DNA of 64,000 bases. It comes from Microbacterium terrae (GTDB lineage Bacteria > Actinomycetota > Actinomycetes > Actinomycetales > Microbacteriaceae). The DNA is taken from contig NZ_JAFDSS010000001.1 in the NCBI RefSeq assembly GCF_017831975.1, positions 1,922,001-1,986,000 on the forward strand, written 5' to 3'. This document shows, in pieces, positions 44,461 through 53,141 of the stretch (the stretch's first letter is position 1; every line of letters begins with the position of its first letter). Both the position numbers and the translations under genes were made by a program. A model generated the notes under the pieces. It was not told the origin of the DNA. It was given only the letters and a program-made list of their open reading frames with translations, and ran no database searches.

Positions 44461-44541
44461 CTCACGCGCCCGAACCGGGGGTGTGAGCTCACCTGCCCGG
44501 GTCAAGGGCGCGAGCTCACCTGCCCGGGTCAGGGGCGTGCG
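44461..44541. repeat. Three 27-base tandem repeats between the anthranilate synthase and sigma-factor genes
   Basis: Units 44461-44487 (diverged), 44488-44514 and 44515-44541 (nearly identical), each starting CTCACCTGCCCGGGTC or a variant. The third unit contains the stop codon (44516-44518) and last eight codons of the sigma-factor gene, so repeat growth has reached coding sequence. Confidence 0.85.
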
Positions 44542-45790
44542 CTTCACCTGGGGCGCGCGCCGCGCGCTCGGCGAGAAGGCGCTGCTCCGCTCGGTTCGCG
44601 GTGAGTTCGAGGGCGCGGAGGTCGGAGATCACCGCGAGGTCGTCGCGACCGAGTTCGCGAAGCGCCTCGGCCCGCACCGCGTGCCACAGGTGCGCGCCGT
44701 CGAGCTGGGGCGCGATCTCGTCGAGCTCGGCGAGCGCGCGCCCCGCTCCGTCGGCCTTCAGCACGGCGACCGCGCGGTTGAGCCGCACGATCGGCGACGG
44801 GTCGTGCGTGAGCAGCATGTCGTACAGCACGCGCACCTGGTGCCAGTCGGTGTCTGCCGCCGACGCGGCATCGGCGTGACAGGCGGCGATCGCCGCGTGG
44901 AGCTGCCATCGCCGGGGCGCGCGCAGCGCAGCGGCCCGCTCGAGCTCGGTCCGCGCCTCGGTGAGGAGGCCGGCATCCCAGCGGCCGCGGTCCTGCTCGC
45001 CGAGGAGTACGAGATCGCCGTCGACCGCCCGCGCGTCCTCGCGCGCGCGGTGGAACAGGAGGAGTGCGAGGAGCCCGTGCGCCTCGGCGTCGCGCGGGAA
45101 TGCCGCAGCGATCACCCGCGCGAGCCACACCGCGTCGTCGGCGAGGTCACGGTCGGCCGCCGCGTCGCGCTCGGCGCCCAGGTGCGCCTCGCTGTACATC
45201 ACCGACACCACGGTGAGCACGAGGTCGAGCCGGTCGCGCCGCTCGTCGGGTTCCGGCACGCGCAGCGGGATGCCGGCGACGGCGATCTTGCGCTTCGCCC
45301 GCGAGATGCGCTGCCCGGTCGCGGAGTCGGTCGACAGGGTGGCGTGCGCGATCTGCCGCGTCGTCAGTCCGCACACCGCGCGCAGTGTGAGGGCGAGCTG
45401 CGCATCGGGCGAGAGCGCCGGGTGACAGCATCCGAACAGCAGCGGCATCCGCTCGTCGGGCTCGGCGTCGCCCGCGGATGCCGGTTCGGGAAGCAGCGCG
45501 AGCTTGTCGCGATACCGTCGCTCGCGCCGCAGCCGGTCGAGCGCGTTGTGGCGCGCGGCCTGGGTGAGCCACGCCGCCGGCCGCGGCGGGATGCCGCGCA
45601 CGCGCCACTCGCGCAGCGCCTCCTCGACCGCGTCGGCGACCGCCTCCTCGGCGACGTCGAAGCTGCCCAGGGCCGCGGTGAGCGCGCCGACTATGCGCCC
45701 CACCTCGGCGCGCATCACGCCGGCGAGGGCGGCGTCGGATGCCGCGGCGCGGCCGGTGCCGCCCGCGTCCGCGGCATCCGTCGCCATCAC
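44516..45790 (-). CDS. ECF sigma factor with C-terminal helical-repeat extension (ECF42 type)
   Basis: A 424-residue extracytoplasmic-function sigma factor. Region 2 is AEEAVADAVEEALREW...AWLTQAARHNALDRLRRERRY. Region 4 is LALTLRAVCGLTTRQIAHATLSTDSATGQRISRAKRKI. Then follows a conserved DUF6596/TPR-like extension of about 220 residues. This layout plus the neighbouring DGPF gene is the hallmark of ECF42; such sigma factors have no classical anti-sigma factor and the extension is needed for activity. It can start at the GTG 45788-45790 or the next ATG. It overlaps the DGPF stop and its own stop lies in a tandem repeat. Confidence 0.9.
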   Translation of the reverse strand: MMATDAADAGGTGRAAASDAALAGVMRAEVGRIVGALTAALGSFDVAEEAVADAVEEALREWRVRGIPPRPAAWLTQAARHNALDRLRRERRYRDKLALLPEPASAGDAEPDERMPLLFGCCHPALSPDAQLALTLRAVCGLTTRQIAHATLSTDSATGQRISRAKRKIAVAGIPLRVPEPDERRDRLDLVLTVVSVMYSEAHLGAERDAAADRDLADDAVWLARVIAAAFPRDAEAHGLLALLLFHRAREDARAVDGDLVLLGEQDRGRWDAGLLTEARTELERAAALRAPRRWQLHAAIAACHADAASAADTDWHQVRVLYDMLLTHDPSPIVRLNRAVAVLKADGAGRALAELDEIAPQLDGAHLWHAVRAEALRELGRDDLAVISDLRALELTANRAEQRLLAERAARAPGEAHAPDPGR

Positions 45791-46152
45791 TCGAACTGGC
45801 TGTAGTCGGTCACCATCGGGCGGATCTCGATCGCGGTACCGGGGAACCGCATCGACGGCCAGGTCTTCACCAGGGCGACCGCGGCATCCATGTCGGCGAC
45901 GTCGATGACGCTGAATCCGCCGATCACCTCCCGGGCCTCCGAGAACGGTCCGTCGGCGACCACCGGGCCGGACTCACCGTACTTGACCGTCGTCGCCGTC
46001 TCGACGGGTTCGAGTTCGGCACCGCCGTCGGCGATCGCCGATCCGTGGTCCTGGAACCACTGGTAGATCTGGGCGTAGTCCTCCTGCCGCGTCTCTTCCG
46101 ACAGCTGCCGGTCGAGCACGGGCACAGAGGTGAACATGATCACGTACTTCAC
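45787..46152 (-). CDS. DGPF-domain (YCII-related) protein
   Basis: A 121-residue protein with ADGPFSEAREVIGGFSVID, the DGPF motif of the YCII-like fold (ferredoxin-like dimers). Such proteins are the usual partners and targets of ECF42 sigma factors; their biochemical role is unknown. The GTG start (46150-46152) has AAAGGA 9 bases upstream. First gene of the two-gene operon with the sigma factor. Confidence 0.9.
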   Translation of the reverse strand: MKYVIMFTSVPVLDRQLSEETRQEDYAQIYQWFQDHGSAIADGGAELEPVETATTVKYGESGPVVADGPFSEAREVIGGFSVIDVADMDAAVALVKTWPSMRFPGTAIEIRPMVTDYSQFE

Positions 46153-46190
46153 GGTCGTGGTCCTTTCGTCAGGGGAACCGTTTCATCCCC

Positions 46191-46219
46191 ACAGCGAACG
46201 GACAAGACCGTTTTCGACA
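46191..46219 (-). promoter_or_regulatory. Candidate ECF42-type promoter of the DGPF-sigma operon
   Basis: Minus-strand TGTCGA (46214-46219) lies 17 bases before CGCTGT (46191-46196), about 39 bases upstream of the DGPF start codon. As I recall, TGTCGA is the reported -35 motif of ECF42 target promoters, so the operon may be autoregulated; the -10 match is less certain. Confidence 0.45.
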
Positions 46220-46234
46220 CGTTCTCCGAAAAAC

Positions 46235-47566
46235 TCAGAACAGCGACACCGGATTGATGATGTCGGCCAGGATCAGCACGCCGCCCATCACCACGAGCGC
46301 GATGACGACCACGAACGTCACCGGCACGAGCCTGGTCGCATCGACCGGCTTCGGCGGCGGGCGGTTCGTCATCTTCGCCCACGCCCGCTTGAGCCCGTCC
46401 CAGAGCGCCACCGCGACATGCCCGCCGTCGAGCGGGAGGAGCGGGATGAGGTTGAACACGAACAGCGCGATGTTCAGCGATGCCAGGAGTGAGAGGAGAC
46501 CCGCCACCCGGTTCAGCACCGGTGCATCGGCCGCGGCGACCTCGCCCGCCAGCACGCCGGCGCCCACGACGCTGAGCGGACCGTTCGGATCGCGCTCCTC
46601 GCCCGTGACGAGGGTGACACCGGTCTCGTATACCTTCACCGGCAGCTGCCAGATGATGCCTGCGACGGCGCCGACGTTCTGCGCCGCCGTCTGCGCGCCG
46701 GTCCAAATCGGCTGCCGGAGGTACGCGACCTCTTGACGGATGCCGGCGATGCCGACCTCCTCGGTGACCGGGTCGCCGTTCTCGTCGAGCACCGGCTGCC
46801 CGGTCTCGTCGGTGACGGCGCGCTCGACGGCGACCGGCGTCACCTGCAGCGTCAGCGTCTCGCCGTCGCGCTCGACGACGACCTCGATCTGCTGCCCGGG
46901 CGAGGCCTGAATGATCTCGGATGCATCGGCGAACGTCGTGATGGGAGTGCCCTCGACCTCGACGAGCACATCGCCCGGCTCGATGCCGGCCGCCACCGCC
47001 GGCGCCTGCGGATCGGATGCCGCGCACTCGGTGCGATCGGTGTCGGCGGGGATGATGCACTCGCTGACCGACGAGACCGTCGTCGTAGCGGAGAGCACGC
47101 CGATCCCGCTCAGCAGCACGGTGAAGAGCACGATCGCGAACGCGAGGTTCATGAACGGCCCGCCGAGCATGATCACCACGCGCTTCCACACCGGGAGCTT
47201 GTAGAAGACCCGGTCGTCGTCGTGTCCGTCGAGGGTCTCGTCGTTCGCGGCACGGGCGTCCTGCACCATCGTGGCGAAGAATCCGCCCCCCGCACGCCCG
47301 TCGCGGCCCGCGGCGAGCTCCTTCGGGGAGGGCGGGTACATGCCCGCCATCGAGATGTAGCCGCCGACCGGCAGAGCCTTGAAGCCGTACTCCGTCTCGC
47401 CGCGCCGGCGCGACCACAGCGTCGGGCCGAAGCCGATCATGTACTGGCCGACACGCACGCCGAACTTCTTGGCCGGCCAGAGGTGCCCGAGCTCGTGCAG
47501 CGCGATCGACACCGCGAGGCCCACGACGAGCAGCACGACGCCGATGACGAATGCGATGACTTCCAC
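46235..47566 (-). CDS. rseP: Site-2 protease, RseP-like M50 zinc metallopeptidase
   Basis: Intramembrane protease of 443 residues. The zinc site HELGH is at residues 24-28 in the first helix. A PDZ domain lies in the middle (QAPAVAAGIEPGDVLVEVEGTPI) and the third zinc ligand motif LLPLDGGH in the penultimate region, followed by a last helix. It cleaves anti-sigma factors or signal peptide remnants in the membrane. An insertion (about residues 80-120) is rich in charged residues. TAGCGT ends 7 bases before the GTG start. It belongs to the conserved dxr-rseP-ispG series. Confidence 0.92.
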   Translation of the reverse strand: MEVIAFVIGVVLLVVGLAVSIALHELGHLWPAKKFGVRVGQYMIGFGPTLWSRRRGETEYGFKALPVGGYISMAGMYPPSPKELAAGRDGRAGGGFFATMVQDARAANDETLDGHDDDRVFYKLPVWKRVVIMLGGPFMNLAFAIVLFTVLLSGIGVLSATTTVSSVSECIIPADTDRTECAASDPQAPAVAAGIEPGDVLVEVEGTPITTFADASEIIQASPGQQIEVVVERDGETLTLQVTPVAVERAVTDETGQPVLDENGDPVTEEVGIAGIRQEVAYLRQPIWTGAQTAAQNVGAVAGIIWQLPVKVYETGVTLVTGEERDPNGPLSVVGAGVLAGEVAAADAPVLNRVAGLLSLLASLNIALFVFNLIPLLPLDGGHVAVALWDGLKRAWAKMTNRPPPKPVDATRLVPVTFVVVIALVVMGGVLILADIINPVSLF

Positions 47567-47573
47567 GATGCAC

Positions 47574-47579
47574 ACGCTA
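47574..47579 (-). promoter_or_regulatory. -10 element of rseP
   Basis: Minus-strand TAGCGT with a 7-base gap to the GTG at 47566. Confidence 0.45.
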
Positions 47580-47651
47580 CCCGCGTGACGCTTTGAGTTG
47601 GCCGTGACGAGGTGCCGCAGGCGGTCGACTACCCTCGTCCAGGGAGGAATC

Positions 47652-48245
47652 GTGACGCCACGGAATGTCCGCGCACTGCGCGGCGGCCTCGCGGCGTCGG
47701 TCGCGAGCCTCCTCGGCGCGACGGCCCACACGCTCGCCGGCGGCGGCGCACCGGCCCCCTCTGTCGTGGCGGCAGTCGCGATCCTCGCCTGGCCGGCTGC
47801 CGTGGCCTTCGCGGGGCGCCGGCTCTCGGTCTGGCGCACCGGTGCCACCGTCGCGGTGAGTCAGATCCTGCTCCACTTCGCGTTCGTGCTCACGGCGGGG
47901 GCCGACCCGACGCTGTCGATCGGGCACGACCACCACGGATCCGCCGCGCTCGATCCGGTGATGGCCGCGTCGATGAGCGGCCTCCTGCCGGCGCCGTCCA
48001 TGCTCGCCGCCCACCTCGCGGCGGCCGCCGTCACGGTAACCGTCCTCTGGTGGGGCGAACGGATGCTCACCGCCCTCGCGGGCGGGATCCGCACCCTCTT
48101 CTCCCGCATGCGCGAGGTGGTCCCGCCCGCGCGTGCCGCCCTCCCCCGCGTCTCGTTCCGGCGCCCGGCCGGCCGCCGCGCCGGCGTCGCCCTCTCGTCC
48201 CTGTCTCGGCGCGGCCCGCCCGCGCTCGTCATCGCGGCTTCCTGA
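47652..48245 (+). CDS. Histidine-containing membrane protein upstream of ycnI
   Basis: A 197-residue protein with about five hydrophobic helices and a basic C-terminal tail. A loop carries GHDHHGS, a possible metal site. AGGGAGGAA lies directly upstream of the GTG start. Similar proteins often neighbour YcnI (DUF1775) genes, so a part in copper handling is plausible. No recognised domain beyond that. Confidence 0.7.
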   Translation: MTPRNVRALRGGLAASVASLLGATAHTLAGGGAPAPSVVAAVAILAWPAAVAFAGRRLSVWRTGATVAVSQILLHFAFVLTAGADPTLSIGHDHHGSAALDPVMAASMSGLLPAPSMLAAHLAAAAVTVTVLWWGERMLTALAGGIRTLFSRMREVVPPARAALPRVSFRRPAGRRAGVALSSLSRRGPPALVIAAS

Positions 48246-48347
48246 CGCCGCGGCATCCGCACGCGCCGGCGTCCTGCCGTCGCGCAGTTCCCGCATGCAT
48301 GCGCAGCGCCCGCCGGGCCGCTGCGGACCGATGACGAAAGACACCTC

Positions 48348-49052
48348 ATGAACACCTCTTCCCACCGCCCCACCCGCATCCGCACCATCGCCCTCGGCGC
48401 CGCCGCCGGCGTCGCCCTCGCCGTCGGGGTTCCCCTCGCGGCCTCGGCGCACGTGCACGTCGACCCGGGCACCGCCTCGGCGGGATCGACGCAGACGCTC
48501 ACCTTCGCGTTCTCGCACGGGTGCGACGGATCACCCACCACGGCGCTCGCGATCGACGTCCCCGAGGGCGTGGCGAACGTCACGCCGATCGTCCAGGGCG
48601 GGTGGAGCATCGCCCGCGACCTCGGATCCGACGGCATCGCCACGCGCGTCGTCTTCACCGCCGATACCCCCGTCGAGGACGGGCTGAAGGCGACGGTCTC
48701 GATGGACGCCCTCTTCGCCGAGGACGCTGCCGACACCGACATCGCCTTCCCGGTGACCCAGCTCTGCGCCGAGGGCGAGACCGCCTGGACGCAGATCGCC
48801 GAGGAGGGCGAAGACCCCCACGACCTCGACAGCCCGGCTCCCGTCGTCGCGGTCGGCGCGGCGGTGGCGGAGGACGAGCACGGTCACGGCGACGCGGCTG
48901 CGGAGACGGCTGCCGCCGACGCGGACCACGACGAGGCTGCGGCCGCGGCGCCGGAGGCCGACCCGGTGGCGCGCTGGCTCGCCGCCGGCGGCCTCGTCGC
49001 CGGCGTCGCGGCCCTCGCCGTGGTGCTGCTGCGCGGACGCCGCAAGGCCTGA
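48348..49052 (+). CDS. YcnI-family (DUF1775) copper-associated exported protein
   Basis: A 234-residue secreted, C-terminally anchored protein. A signal peptide (about residues 1-33) is followed by SAHVHVDPGTASAGS; the first His of the mature protein is the copper ligand in YcnI. The domain runs to about residue 160. A linker rich in His, Asp and Ala (DEHGHGDAAAE, DADHDEAAAA) and a C-terminal helix with RGRRKA follow. It probably binds copper outside the membrane. GAAAGACACC precedes the ATG. Paired with the upstream membrane protein. Confidence 0.88.
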   Translation: MNTSSHRPTRIRTIALGAAAGVALAVGVPLAASAHVHVDPGTASAGSTQTLTFAFSHGCDGSPTTALAIDVPEGVANVTPIVQGGWSIARDLGSDGIATRVVFTADTPVEDGLKATVSMDALFAEDAADTDIAFPVTQLCAEGETAWTQIAEEGEDPHDLDSPAPVVAVGAAVAEDEHGHGDAAAETAAADADHDEAAAAAPEADPVARWLAAGGLVAGVAALAVVLLRGRRKA

Positions 49053-49220
49053 CACACCGCCGGCCGGGTGGGCGGACGTGCCTCGGCACGGACCGCTCAC
49101 CCGGCGACAGGCCTGTTTCGACGCGCCGGTGTCATGCCCGGCACGCCCGCAGACGAGCACGGCTCCCGGGTCCACAGCGGGCGGTGCGTCGCCCCCTCGG
49201 GGTGAGAGGATGGACCTGCC

Positions 49221-50882
49221 ATGCCGACCGATGCGCCCTCGAACCTGCCCCCCGTCCTCCGACCCGAGCGTCCTCCCGTGCACGCCCTCGCGGATCTCGC
49301 GGCGCGGTTCGCCGTGGAGGTGCGCGGCGATGTCGCCGACGCCACGCTGACGGGGATCACCCTGGCCACCGCCGACCTCCGCCCGGGCGACGTCTTCGTC
49401 GCGGTTCGCGGCGTGAACCGCCACGGCGCCGAGTTCGCCGCCGCGGCCGCCGAGAAGGGTGCGGTCGCCGTCATCACCGACGCCGAAGGCGCGTCGCTCG
49501 CCGCTGCGAGCGGACTGCCCGTGGTGGTCGTCGACGACCCGCGCGGCGTGCTCGGAGACCTGTCGGCATGGGTGTACAGCACCGGCCCCGACGACGACCT
49601 GCCGCTGCTGCTCGGCACCACCGGCACGAACGGCAAGACCAGCGTCTCGCACATCCTCGAAGGCATCCTCGCGCAGCTGGGCGCGACGACCGGCCTGTCG
49701 TCGACCGCCGAACGCCACATCGCGGGGCAGGTCATCGTGTCGCGGCTGACGACGCCGGAGGCGTACGAGATGCACGCCCTCCTCGCTCTCATGCGCGAGC
49801 GCGGCGTCGAGGCGGTCGCCGTCGAGGTGAGCGCGCAGGCCCTCAGCCGCCGCCGCGTCGACGGCATCATGTTCGACGTCGCCGGGTTCACGAACCTCAC
49901 GCACGACCACCTCGACGACTACGCCGACATGCGCGAGTACTTCGAGGCGAAGCTCCCGCTCTTCCGCCCCGACCGCTCCCGCCGCGCCGTCGTGTGCATC
50001 GACGCCGAGACCGGCGCCGAGGTGGTGCGCCGGAGCGAGGTTCCGACCGTCACCGTCGGCACGCCCGCCCTCGCGGCCGACCCCGCGGCCGCCGCCGACG
50101 CGGACTGGACGGTCGAGATCCTCGACGAGCGTCAGATCGGCACTGAGTTCCGGCTGACGGCGCGCGACGGCCGCACGCTCACCACCCTCGTCCCAGTCAT
50201 CGGGCGCCACATGGCGGCCAACGCCGGCCTCGCCATCGTCATGATCCTCGAGGCCGGCTACACCTGGGAGCGCCTCGTCGCGGCCCTCGACGGCGGACGC
50301 ATCGAGGCCTACCTCCCGGGCCGCACCGAGCTCGTCTCAGGAGAGACCGGTCCGGCGGTGTACGTCGACTTCGGGCACTCGCCCGATGCGTTCGAGAAGA
50401 CCCTCGCAGCCGTCCGCCGCGTCACGCCGGGCCGTGTGCTGATGCTGTTCGGGGCCGACGGCGACCGCGACGCGACCAAGCGGCACGACATGGGCCGCAC
50501 GGCGGTGCAGGGCAGCGACATCCTCGTGATCACCGACCACCACCCGCGCAACGAGGAACCCGACTCCATCCGGGCGACGCTCCTCGAGGGTGCTCGGCGC
50601 GCGCGCCCCGACGCCGAGGTGCACGAGTTCTCACCGCCCGAGCGTGCGATCGTCGAGGCGATCGCCCTGGTGGGCGACGGCGACGCCATCCTGTGGGCAG
50701 GCCCGGGGCACCAGGACTACCGCGACATCCGCGGGGTGCGCACACCGTACTCGGCGCGCGAGCTGTCGCGCCGCGCGCTGCGGGCCGCCGGCTGGCCGGT
50801 GCCCGAGCCGCACTGGCCGGTGCCCTACCCCGCCGACTCCACGCCGTCGTCCGACCCGCTGCGGCAGTTCGACTCCCCCTGA
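49221..50882 (+). CDS. MurE-like Mur ligase (UDP-MurNAc-tripeptide synthetase family)
   Basis: A 553-residue ATP-dependent ligase of the Mur family: P-loop GTTGTNGKT (residues 132-140), the carbamylated-lysine region YFEAKLPLF (Lys244) and a C-terminal domain. In MurE the third-residue amino acid is read by a D-N-P-R (or D-D/N-P-N/A) motif; here the site reads H-H-P-R-N-E (440-445). It may accept another amino acid than meso-diaminopimelate, or be a second MurE beside the one in the cell-division cluster. It stands alone, not in a dcw cluster. Confidence 0.82.
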   Translation: MPTDAPSNLPPVLRPERPPVHALADLAARFAVEVRGDVADATLTGITLATADLRPGDVFVAVRGVNRHGAEFAAAAAEKGAVAVITDAEGASLAAASGLPVVVVDDPRGVLGDLSAWVYSTGPDDDLPLLLGTTGTNGKTSVSHILEGILAQLGATTGLSSTAERHIAGQVIVSRLTTPEAYEMHALLALMRERGVEAVAVEVSAQALSRRRVDGIMFDVAGFTNLTHDHLDDYADMREYFEAKLPLFRPDRSRRAVVCIDAETGAEVVRRSEVPTVTVGTPALAADPAAAADADWTVEILDERQIGTEFRLTARDGRTLTTLVPVIGRHMAANAGLAIVMILEAGYTWERLVAALDGGRIEAYLPGRTELVSGETGPAVYVDFGHSPDAFEKTLAAVRRVTPGRVLMLFGADGDRDATKRHDMGRTAVQGSDILVITDHHPRNEEPDSIRATLLEGARRARPDAEVHEFSPPERAIVEAIALVGDGDAILWAGPGHQDYRDIRGVRTPYSARELSRRALRAAGWPVPEPHWPVPYPADSTPSSDPLRQFDSP

Positions 50883-50941
50883 TCGAGCGCGGTGCGCCCG
50901 GCGCCGCCGTGCGCCGGGCCCGTTCGCCCGACTGACGCGCG

Positions 50942-52027
50942 TCAGCCCGCGGCGGCGATCAGGCGATCGGCGGTGTCGCGCGCCCAGCGCTCTGCCTCGG
51001 CGAGGCTCTCGCGGCTCAGCGCTTCAGGCGCCTCGTGCTCATCGACGACGCGGTCGATCGTGTCGACGATGCCGAGGAATCCGATGCGACCCTCGTGGAA
51101 GGCATCCACCGCCTGCTCGTTCGCCGCATTGAAGACGGCGGGGAACGTGCCGCCGGCCCGGCCGACCTGCTTGGCGAGGCGAACGGCGGGGAAGGCGTCG
51201 TCATCGAGCGGCTCGAACGTCCATGCGGTCGCCGTGGTCCAATCGAGCGGCCGCCCCACCCCCGCGACACGGCTCGGCCAGTCGAGCCCGAGCGAGATCG
51301 GCAGCCGCATGTCGGGCGGCGAGGCCTGGGCGATGGTGGAGCCGTCGATGAACTCGACCATCGAGTGCACGATCGACTGCGGATGCACCACGACGTCGAT
51401 CTCGGCGTAGGGCACGCCGAAGAGCAGGTGCGCCTCGATGACCTCGAGCCCCTTGTTCACGAGCGTCGCCGAGTTGGTGGTCACGACGCGTCCCATGTCC
51501 CACGTCGGGTGCGCGAGCGCCTCGGCAGGGGTGACCGAGTCGAGCGATGCGCGGTCGCGTCCGCGGAACGGGCCGCCCGACGCGGTCAGAACCAGCCGCC
51601 GGACCTCGGATCGCTGCCCCGAGCGCAGCGCCTGAGCGATCGCGGAGTGCTCCGAGTCGACCGGCACGATCTGCCCCGGCTTCGCGATCCGGGTGACGAG
51701 GTCGCCGCCGACGATCAGCGACTCCTTGTTGGCGAGCGCGAGCGTGCGCCCCGTCTCGAGCGCGGCGAGCGTGGGACCGAGGCCCACCGAACCGGTGATG
51801 CCGTTGAGCACCACATCAGCGTCGACGTCGCGCACCAGCTGCTCTGCTTCGACGGCGCCGAGCGCCGTGTACTCGACCTCGAACTCATCGGCCTGCCGGG
51901 CGAGCGTCTCGCGGTCCGTACCCGCGGCGAGGCCGACGACCTCGAACCGCCGGGGGTTGGCCCGGATGACCTCGAGGGCCTGGGTTCCGATGGATCCGGT
52001 CGAGCCCAGAATGAGGATGCGGCGCAT
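50942..52027 (-). CDS. dxr: 1-deoxy-D-xylulose 5-phosphate reductoisomerase
   Basis: NADPH-dependent second enzyme of the MEP isoprenoid pathway. The 361-residue protein starts with the dinucleotide fold [21 protein letters not shown]. The metal- and substrate-binding blocks are [29 protein letters not shown] and [20 protein letters not shown] ends 6 bases before the ATG. Target family of fosmidomycin. It stands at the head of the dispersed minus-strand housekeeping series. Confidence 0.97.
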   Translation of the reverse strand: MRRILILGSTGSIGTQALEVIRANPRRFEVVGLAAGTDRETLARQADEFEVEYTALGAVEAEQLVRDVDADVVLNGITGSVGLGPTLAALETGRTLALANKESLIVGGDLVTRIAKPGQIVPVDSEHSAIAQALRSGQRSEVRRLVLTASGGPFRGRDRASLDSVTPAEALAHPTWDMGRVVTTNSATLVNKGLEVIEAHLLFGVPYAEIDVVVHPQSIVHSMVEFIDGSTIAQASPPDMRLPISLGLDWPSRVAGVGRPLDWTTATAWTFEPLDDDAFPAVRLAKQVGRAGGTFPAVFNAANEQAVDAFHEGRIGFLGIVDTIDRVVDEHEAPEALSRESLAEAERWARDTADRLIAAAG

Positions 52028-52033
52028 CCGGTC

Positions 52034-52039
52034 AGCCTA
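52034..52039 (-). promoter_or_regulatory. -10 element of dxr
   Basis: Minus-strand TAGGCT, gap GACCGG, then the ATG at 52027. Confidence 0.5.
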
Positions 52040-52082
52040 CCGACCGGATGCGCCGCATCCCTGGATCACTCCGCGAGCGCGG

Positions 52083-53024
52083 TCACTCCGCGGGCGTGGT
52101 CTCGATGATCTCGACGACGAACACGAGCGTCTCGCCCGCGAGCTCGTGCGTGCTCGAGCCTTCCTCGCCGTAGCCGCAGCCGGGCGACATCGAGACGACG
52201 AGCTTCGTGCCGACGGTCTGACCCTCGAGCGCACGCTGGAAGCCGGTGACGACGCCGGTCGTGGCGAAGGTCGCGGGCTCGCCGCGCTCGTAGCTGGAGT
52301 CGAAGACGCTGCCGTCGCTCCACTTCACGCCCTGGTAGTCGACGGTGACGCTGTCGCCGGCCTCGACCGTTGCTCCGTCGCCCTCTTCGAGCACCTCGAG
52401 CTGCACGTCTGCCGGAGCCTCGGCGTCGGGGATCGTGACGGTCGGGTTGCCGTCGGCGTCGAACTCGACGCTCGGGAACTCGCCGGTCGGCTCGCTCACG
52501 GCGCACCACGCGTCGGCGGGCACGATGTCGAGCACGTCGATGACGTACACCTGCGCGCCGCTGCCGGCATCGGGGACGGTCATGACGATGCGCGACCCCT
52601 CGGTCGCGCATCCGAAGAACACGTCGGGGCCGGAGCCCACGCTGATCGGCATCGCCGGGAGCGCGGTGCCGTCGAACCCGGCCTCCTGCAGCGGCTCGCC
52701 GGTCGTCGCGTCGTAGATGCCGAGCGCGTACGAGACGTAGTCGCCGTCGGAGATCGCGTCGCCGTCGCCCTCGACCGCGACGGCTCGCTCCGACGTGGTG
52801 ATCTCGAGCGGGGTCTCGAACTCGACGGTCGGGACCGCGCCGACCTCGCCCGACACGGTGATCGACGAGGCGACGTCGCCCTCCGGCGCGGCGACCGAGC
52901 ACAGGTCGGCGCCGGCCGTGTCGGTCGGGGTGGGAGTCGACTCGGGTGACGACGACGAGCAGCCGACGAGCAGAAGCGCGGACACTGCTGCGACGGACAG
53001 GGCGGCAAGCGGGCGGAAGCGCAC
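52083..53024 (-). CDS. FKBP-type peptidyl-prolyl isomerase lipoprotein
   Basis: A 313-residue lipoprotein with signal peptide and lipobox LLVGC (Cys22). After a Ser/Thr/Pro linker come two FKBP-like halves. The first (about 60-165) is degenerate. The second (about 195-310) is canonical, with GDSVTVDYQGVKWSDGSVFDSSY, VVTGFQRALEGQTVGTKLVV and GYGEEG. It would help fold secreted proteins outside the membrane. GTG start; GAGG precedes it. Confidence 0.9.
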   Translation of the reverse strand: MRFRPLAALSVAAVSALLLVGCSSSSPESTPTPTDTAGADLCSVAAPEGDVASSITVSGEVGAVPTVEFETPLEITTSERAVAVEGDGDAISDGDYVSYALGIYDATTGEPLQEAGFDGTALPAMPISVGSGPDVFFGCATEGSRIVMTVPDAGSGAQVYVIDVLDIVPADAWCAVSEPTGEFPSVEFDADGNPTVTIPDAEAPADVQLEVLEEGDGATVEAGDSVTVDYQGVKWSDGSVFDSSYERGEPATFATTGVVTGFQRALEGQTVGTKLVVSMSPGCGYGEEGSSTHELAGETLVFVVEIIETTPAE

Positions 53025-53141
53025 GATGAAGACCTCGGATTTGCAGGGGATGGAACCTCCATCCTCCCCTATCGGCGGAGCATCCGCGCTGTGAAAGGGC
53101 TATGCCCGACCAGGAATGGAATCGGGGGTACCCTCGATCGG

